Assembly (NCBI GenBank): GCA_029582155.1
Contig: CM055901.1
Span: forward strand, 48,481,228 to 48,545,227
Reading direction: 5' to 3'
Origin: Panopea generosa
Taxonomy: Eukaryota; Mollusca; Bivalvia; Adapedonta; Hiatellidae
DNA: 64,000 nt
The notes under the pieces were generated by a model. The model was given only the letters and a program-made list of their open reading frames with translations, was not told the origin of the DNA and ran no database searches. This document shows, in pieces, positions 58,305 to 64,000 of the stretch. The position numbers and the translations under genes were made by a program. How positions within the stretch are numbered: position 1 is the stretch's first letter; the number at the start of each line of letters is the position of its first letter.

Positions 58305-59480
58305 GTATAAATAAGGAAGGTCTCATCTATTGCTGTACTCTGTATACGTTGGGAAGGTCTAATCTATTGCTGTACTCTGTATAAGTGGGGAAGGTCTCAT
58401 CTATTGCTGTACTTTGTATAAGTGAGGAAGGTCTCATCTATTGCTGTACTCGGTATAAGTAAGGTAGGTGTCATCTATTGCTGTACTCTATATAAGTGAG
58501 GAAGGTCTAATCTATTGCTGTACTCTGTATAAGGGAGGAAGGTCACATCTATTGCTGTACTCTGTATAAGTGAGGAAGGTTTCATCTATTGCTGTCTGTA
58601 CTCTGTATAAATGAGGAAGGTGTCATCTATTGCTGTACTCTGTATAACTGGGGAAGGTCTCATCTATAGTTGTCCTGTTTATAAGTGTGGAAGGTGTCAT
58701 CTATTGCTGTACTCTGTATAAGTGAGGAAGGTCTAATCTATTGCTGTACTCTGTATAAGGGAGGACGGTCTCATCTATTGCTGTACTCTGTATAAGTGAG
58801 GAAGGTGTCATCTATTGCTATACTCTGTATAAGTGAGGAAGGTCTCATCTGTAACTATGCTCTGTATAAGTATCATATTTGGCTGTACTATATATAAGAA
58901 AGGATGGTCTTATTAATTGCTGTGCTTTGTAAAAGTGGGGAAGGTCACAATTATCGCTGTACTCTGTAAAAGTGGGGATGGTTACATTTTTTTACTCTGT
59001 AAAAGTTGGGATGGTTACATTTATTGCTGTGCTCTGTATACAAGTGAGGACAGTATCATATTTTGCTGTGCTCTGTATAAGAAAGGACAGTCTCATTTAT
59101 TGCTGTGCTCTGTAGAAGTTGGGAAGGTAACATTTATTGCTGTACTCTGTATAAGTGGGGAAGGTTACATTTATTGCTGTAATCTGTATAAGTGGGGAAG
59201 GTTACATTTATTGCTGTGCTCTGTAAAAGTGGGGAAGGTCACATTTATTGCTGTTCTCTGTAAAAGTGGGGAAGGTTACACTTATTGCTGTTCTCTGTAA
59301 AAGTGGGGAAGGTTACATTAATTTTATTTCTGTGTTCTGTATAAATGAGAAAAGTGGGGAAGGTTACATTTATTGCTGTACTCTGTAAAAGTGGGGAAGG
59401 TTACATTTATTGCTTTACACTGTAAAAGTGGTGAAGGTAACATTTATTTCCATGCTGTATGTAAATGTGAGGAAGTTCTT
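58305..59480. repeat. 37-bp minisatellite, about 31 copies, two subfamilies
   Basis: Left half (to ~58900): CTCATCTATTGCTGTACTCT then GTATAAGTGAGGAAGGT. Right half: TTACATTTATTGCTGTGCTC then TGTAAAAGTGGGGAAGG. Same 37-bp period throughout. The 127-codon frame at 58917-59300 is a repeat by-product. Confidence 0.95.
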
Positions 59481-60352
59481 ATAATTATGTTGTTTTGCTC
59501 TGTATTGACTTCATCCCAGTCACCCTGTGCAGTTATCTTTACACAAAGGAACAAAACACTTACAAAATAAGTGCCAATATGTTATCAAGAAGTTCACATA
59601 GGCTAGTGACCTTTTCAGATCTAATGATTTGTTTGCATAACATTTTACTGAAAATTTTAACTTTCAATTTTCAACCGCACATGTTCACAATTTTGATATC
59701 GCCCATATATGAAGTCTGTGATATGACCTGAGGTTGATGATCTCAGGACAGGAGTGGACTTGCAGCAAGATTATTGGAAAAGACAAAAAGGTCTGTGACC
59801 TGTGTGAGGTTATTGATTATGTCACAGAGCAGGTTACTGGTACTTGATAAGATGTAGGTCATATGAGATAAGTTTATCCTATATGGGCATCATTAGTTCA
59901 CCTGAGTCAAATGCCCCAGGTGAGCTTTTCAGTTTGTCCGGTGTCTTTGTCTGTTGTCCATTTTCTAACACCTTGCATGAACTCTTGTATTGTCTGTTTG
60001 TGTTTACCTGGCACTTGTGAATATCATGTGTATATCCATAAATTAGTTTTCAGGCGTCTGAGCAAAAATAGTGATATAACTGCTTATAAACTGATGTTAA
60101 TACAGAACTAAATAGGCGTAATATTGCACAACAAAGACATTTAAACGCTTAAACATATTGGTGAAGATTAATGGGTGCCAGTTAAAAACTTATGCACAAT
60201 ATGTGCATTTATCATTGGATTAACACAAACCTTACACAGCACTTATCTAACAATAAGAATTTGGATAAAGTTTTGAACTGGCAAAGTCGGATAATTAGTG
60301 TCTTGAGTTATAGCCTTTGAATGAAATTATCATCAATTGTTTCATTTGATTA
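59481..60352. other. No gene seen; hairpin-headed repeat start
   Basis: TTCACCTGAGTCAAATGCCC CAGGTGAGC (59898-59926, in two parts) is a CACCTGAG/CCAGGTGA hairpin like the head of the repeat at 50957, followed by TCTGTTGTCCATTTTCTAAC. A worn copy of the GGATAATTA-type repeat lies at 60258-60320. Confidence 0.55.
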
Positions 60353-60611
60353 GCCAGGCCTGATTAGCTCAGTTGGTTCACATCTGACTATCAATCCAGG
60401 GGTCATGAGTTTGAATCCCTGTCCAGCATCAGTCTCAGTGATGATTGATATACGACATTGTGTCTCATTATCATATGTCTCACACCGCTGATTCAAGTGG
60501 GGAAGTTATCAGTTACTTGCAGTACTGGTTAACCTTTCAGGATCCCAGGAAACAGTGAATAGTTAACCGATCATCTGTTAGCCCTCAATGGCATTAAAAT
60601 GTCACTTAATC

Positions 60612-60657
<46 letters not shown>

Positions 60658-60660
60658 TCG
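60353..60660 (+). repeat. SINE family S1, full-length reference copy
   Basis: A box TTAGCTCAGTTGG (60364-60376) and B box GAGTTTGAATCC (60407-60418) give a pol III promoter. A non-tRNA body follows (GATTGATATACGACATTGTG, CTGATTCAAGTGGGGAAGTT, CCTTTCAGGATCCCAGGAAA, TTAGCCCTCAATGGCATTAA), and a 3' run of (ATCA)n from about 60613 to 60655. Eight or more other copies or fragments in this window share the body and tail. Confidence 0.93.
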
Positions 60661-60752
60661 TTTGACTTTGTGTTAACTGTAGCACCCGTGTTAAGTGTTG
60701 AATCTTGTCCAAACTAGCTCAGTAGTTAAACAGTCATATTAAGATCCCAAAA

Positions 60753-61078
60753 CCACGGCGTGGTCTAGTGGTAGCACGTCCGCCTCGCATGCGGAAGGTT
60801 GTGCATTCAGTCTCTGGCCGGGTCATACCAAAGACTTTAAAAATGGTACTGGAAGCTTCCTCGCTTGACGCTCAGCATTAAGAGTAGACTTCTAGGTCTG
60901 GTTGGCCCGGTGGTAGTATAATGTGACTGGGTGGGGTATCATACCATGTGTCTGCGGCATGATACTCCAGTGTGACAGCGCTTAGAATACTGTCTCAAGT
61001 AGACACTGTCGCGATATCACTGAAAAATTGTTGAAAGTGACGCTAAACACCATACAACAACAACAACAACAACAACAA
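60753..61078 (+). repeat. SINE family S3 with perfect 15-bp target duplication
   Basis: tRNA-like head GGCGTGGTCTAGTGGTAGCA (A box), TCCGC-CTCGCAT-GCGGA anticodon arm (CGC, Ala-like; 5-bp stem, 7-nt loop), GGTTGTGCATTCAGTCTCTG (B box). The body contains CTGGTTGGCCCGGTGGTAGT and TGAAAGTGACGCTAAACACC; the tail is (CAA)n. CATATTAAGATCCCA occurs at 60735-60749 and again at 61079-61093, an intact target-site duplication. Confidence 0.93.
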
Positions 61079-61093
61079 CATATTAAGATCCCA

Positions 61094-62620
61094 CAAAATT
61101 TGTTGAATTGGCCAAATTGGATAATTAACTTTGAGTTATGGCCCTGGAATTGTTTAAATTGCACTAGTTTCTCTGCATGTACCCTGGCATCTACACTTTT
61201 TGTTCAAGTTAATCCAACTACATTGTGTACTCATAGTCATAAGATCTCAGACAATATAGTTAACTGGCCAATGGTCTTTGTTTTATTTCACTGAACATTC
61301 ATCCTTCCACAAACATTTTGACCAAACTAATACAGTAGTTGGTACCAAGCTACCTTGGACAAATTCTTGAACAGTCCTCAATTGATAAATAATTTCTGAT
61401 TAAATATGGCTCTCAAATTACCTCAAATTGTTTCAATTAGCACAGTTTCTTGTGCAGATGGTGAGCAATTTCAAGCCATTGTGACTCACTTGTTTTGTTG
61501 TTTTACTAAAAAAGTTGGATTTGTAGTAGAAAAAACAAACATGAGTAATATTAAATTAAGTATATTTTTTATAAATATTATTTGCCCTCTGAAGGTGTAG
61601 GAAGATGTTACAGACAAAAATGAATCTTTAAACTCTCTATTTTAGAAAATAATGTGCATTCATATGTTTTTTTTATTAGAATGTTTGATGAAATTGATAA
61701 AAGATTACACTTTTGATATTGTCAGGAACACTTTCTCATGCATTGAAATTGTTCTGTGACCAAAGCATTGTCTGCTCATAGCAAATCCCTGTGAGTGGGT
61801 AATTGTAATTTGGACAAATTAAGATAATGTCCTGTAAGGGGATTGTTTTTACTTTTTTTACAGACAAATTGTATAGGCAATTGAAGTATTTCATTTTCAT
61901 ACTAAGTAACATTTTGTTCAATAAGGGTGTGTGGGGTTATTTATCAATAAGGGGTTTTAAGATGACACCCCCCCCCCCACCTTCCCCATACACACACTAA
62001 CATAAAAAGGATTAATATAATGATATTTCAAAAAAGTACCATGCCACTATGAACCAGTAGAGTGTCCTCGGGCACTCGTGTTTTCAAAATGGAATGTTCC
62101 ATTTGAGATAAAATGTTCTATTTTATATAGATTACTGAAGACAGTCATTGTTGAAAGTGTGTTAAGTTACTCTTTAACTTTGAATGGACACTATGATGGT
62201 ATTGACTAAACAGATTTGACATTTTATCCTTGTTTCTTTTTCCACAAGCTCCACTATCTTGTATCAGGTAGTTTCCTTTCCATTCCTAGTCTAATAACAT
62301 TTGATGAAAATACCATGGAAGAGGGCTATTTTCTTAATGCTTTACTTTTTTCTAATACACCTAAATAGCAGTTGAATTTTAAAAAAATTGAAATTGATGT
62401 GTTACTTGCTGTGCAGCTACCTTTTTGAATTCCAAAAGATGAATTTTGATTGGCTTGTTATTGAGCTAAAAACAGTTTGTCTGAATTCATTGAAAACAGA
62501 AGATAATTATTGTGTTGATTAGTACATTTCTGACTTTCCTGTGCAAGCTGAACATTAAAATACCGATTTAATAATAGAATGTTTTTACTTGGCATATTGC
62601 AACATCATTATTATATGATT
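61094..62620. other. No gene seen; tandemly worn repeat
   Basis: Units with ATTGGATAATTAACTTTGAG, GAGTTATGGCCCTGGAATTG and TTGCACTAGTTTCTCTGCAT recur near 61100-61200 and 61355-61470 and resemble 60258 and 37788. A C run lies at 61968-61979. No coding signal. Confidence 0.5.
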
Positions 62621-62990
62621 GTCAATATGTGGAATCCCTAGAGGTTGTCGATATTTGGAGTCCCACAGGTTGTCAATATGTGGAATCCCTACAGGTTGTC
62701 AATATTTGGAGTCCCACAGGTTGTCATTATGTGAAATCCCTACAGGTTGTCAATATTTGAAGTCCCTGCAGGTTGTCAATATTTGGAGTCCCTGCAGGTT
62801 GTCAATATGTGGACTCCCTGCAGGTTGTTTATATTTGGAATTAATGCAGGTTGCCAATATTTGGGATCCCTGCAGGTTGTCAATATTGTTAATTCCTGCA
62901 GGTTTATTTAATCGGAATCATAATAGATTGTCAACAGGGTATCAACAGTGCAATTCTTACAGATTGTCAATATTTGAAATCCCTGGATGA
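62621..62990. repeat. 25-26-bp minisatellite, about 14 copies
   Basis: Unit CAGGTTGTCAATATTTGGAG then TCCCTG. Early units alternate 25 and 26 bp (GTCCCACAGG against ATCCCTACAGG), making a 51-bp pair and a 123-codon open frame (62619-62990) with repeated CGIPTGCQYLESHRLS-like peptide. Confidence 0.93.
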
Positions 62991-63204
62991 TTAGATGGAT
63001 TTTGCTAAAATTTTCATAGAACTATTAGTAGGTGTGGGAGATTCAGATTTGTTGTAAATGGTGATTACTTAATTTAGAGTCTTTAATTGGGACTGTCCAG
63101 ATCCTATTATGCTACTTTTGATTCTTACTTATGAGAACAATGGGAAATGCAAAAAGATGTTATTCATTCTATATCCTTACGAATGAAGGCAGTTCTTCTA
63201 TACT

Positions 63205-63472
63205 GGACCAAGTAAGCTCATTAGGTAGCACCTCTGACTATCAATTCTGAACACAGTCTTTGAGGTGACTTATATACAACATTGTGCTTTTTGTCATTTG
63301 TCTCTCACTGCTTATTCAAGTTGGAAAGTTATCAGCAACTTGCAGAGATGATGGTGCTTGAGTATGGTAGTTAACCTATCAGGATTCTGAGGGAAAAGTG
63401 ATTAGGTTAGATGCTTGTCTGTAAGCCTTCAATGGCATATAAATGATGGTAAATATTCAAACAACTAAACAC
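63205..63472 (+). repeat. SINE family S1, diverged copy
   Basis: CCAAGTAAGCTCATTAGGTA (A-box region), CTCTGACTATCAATTCTGAA, GCTTATTCAAGTTGGAAAGT, CATAAATGATGGTAAATATT-like end and a CAAACAACTAAAC tail. The B box is deleted. Confidence 0.85.
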
Positions 63473-63816
63473 ACAAATCAGTAGGAACAATTTAATCATT
63501 TACTTTTCACTGTTGATATTGTGGGTTAAACATCTTGCTCCGTTAGAAATTGAAAATGACCCCCGTCTCTTAGGTGTTTGGTTTGAGGTCATTTAATCAA
63601 CCTCTCATGCTGAGAATGATTCATCTCCTCAAGATTCATCCTTGTGATTTTTCTTCTTCTATAATCTAGATTCCATATATAACTGTAGTGTGTTGATTAA
63701 TCAAATTTTAAAAAACAGGGAGAAATTTGCTATTTACTTCTCAGTATGTCAGTGTGCTGGCTCAGTTTCTCTTTTATCTACATGATGAACTTTTAAATAT
63801 TATAAGTTCATATATA
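63473..63816. other. No feature seen
   Basis: Linker before the Tigger-like element; nothing recognised. Confidence 0.45.
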
Positions 63817-64000
63817 CACTTGGGTCCCGTTATAACGCGGTTCTTGGGGTCCACAAAATGAAACCGCATTATAAGCGGACCACGTTATTGTGATAATTAC
63901 CGCGAAAAAAATCAATTTCGGTTATTCACACCTATGGTGCTGTCCGTCTGTAAGTGAATGGTATTGTTACTCTAAGTGAATGGTATTGTTTGCATTGTAA
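63817..64000 (+). mobile_element. Tigger/pogo-like MITE, second copy, cut by window end
   Basis: Starts CACTTGGGTCCCGTTATAAC after a TA and follows 51949-52110 closely (CGGTTCTTGGGGTCCACAAA is identical). It carries an extra 24-bp duplication of CTCTAAGTGAATGGTATTGT near 63970. Confidence 0.9.

Noticed and set aside
58917..59300. 127-codon frame
   Set aside because: By-product of the 37-bp minisatellite read through in successive phases.
60753..60830. True tRNA-Ala gene
   Set aside because: The anticodon arm is good, but no acceptor stem pairs, and the sequence continues into a SINE body with a tail and target duplication.
62619..62990. 123-codon frame with Cys-rich repeats
   Set aside because: By-product of the 25/26-bp minisatellite, whose paired unit of 51 bp keeps the frame open.

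Overview
The window reads as nuclear DNA of a bivalve mollusc (species not determinable by eye). It is AT-rich and intron-rich, with a very high load of tRNA-derived SINEs, LINE fragments, TIR DNA transposons and minisatellites. The interspersed families have the look of molluscan repeats. There is no bacterial-style gene packing: most open frames are chance frames or frames running through tandem repeats. Only two host genes can be supported.

Host gene 1 (about 9.2-21.05 kb, + strand) is the 3' part of an SLC17-family (sialin/vesicular glutamate transporter-like) anion transporter. Three exons are seen: 9206-9356, 12271-12361 and 20736-20936, followed by an AATAAA at 21046. Exon phases agree across both introns. 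The last exon carries an in-frame TGA where the family has a conserved Trp, so the locus is either a recent pseudogene or uses an acceptor 21 nt downstream. The 8.4-kb last intron holds an antisense LINE; the intron before it holds a PIF/Harbinger-like element. Host gene 2 (46.3 kb, + strand) is the first coding exon of a PI3-kinase p85-type regulatory subunit (SH3 domain plus a proline-rich start). No downstream exon was recognised in the remaining 17 kb.

Layout: 0-9 kb: decayed BEL/Pao pol (-), SINE copies, 79-bp, 23-bp and 59-bp tandem arrays, a Tc1 transposase remnant, and an array whose units carry AGGTCAAGGTCA. 9-21 kb: SLC17 exons with intronic transposons. 21-25 kb: a broken multi-copy-type gene (-) flanked by repeated GTAACGTAGATTACA-like motifs. 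26-27.5 kb: 60/65-bp minisatellite. 28-38 kb: repeat cluster with large inverted repeats and a LINE split by a nested insertion. 39-46 kb: SINEs and a second AGGTCAAGGTCA array. 46-50.5 kb: p85 exon, a 1.46-kb TIR element in its intron, a second LINE type (-). 51-64 kb: a bivalve interspersed repeat, two Tigger/pogo-like elements, 21-, 37- and 26-bp minisatellites, several SINEs, one with a perfect 15-bp target-site duplication.

The most unusual features are the LINE ORF carrying a 265-codon Asp-rich simple-repeat block in frame just before its reverse transcriptase, the stop codon replacing Trp in the SLC17 exon, the broken gene with its surrounding motif array, and the nested and inverted repeat architecture at 28-38 kb. 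All assignments come from reading and translating the sequence. No database search was run.
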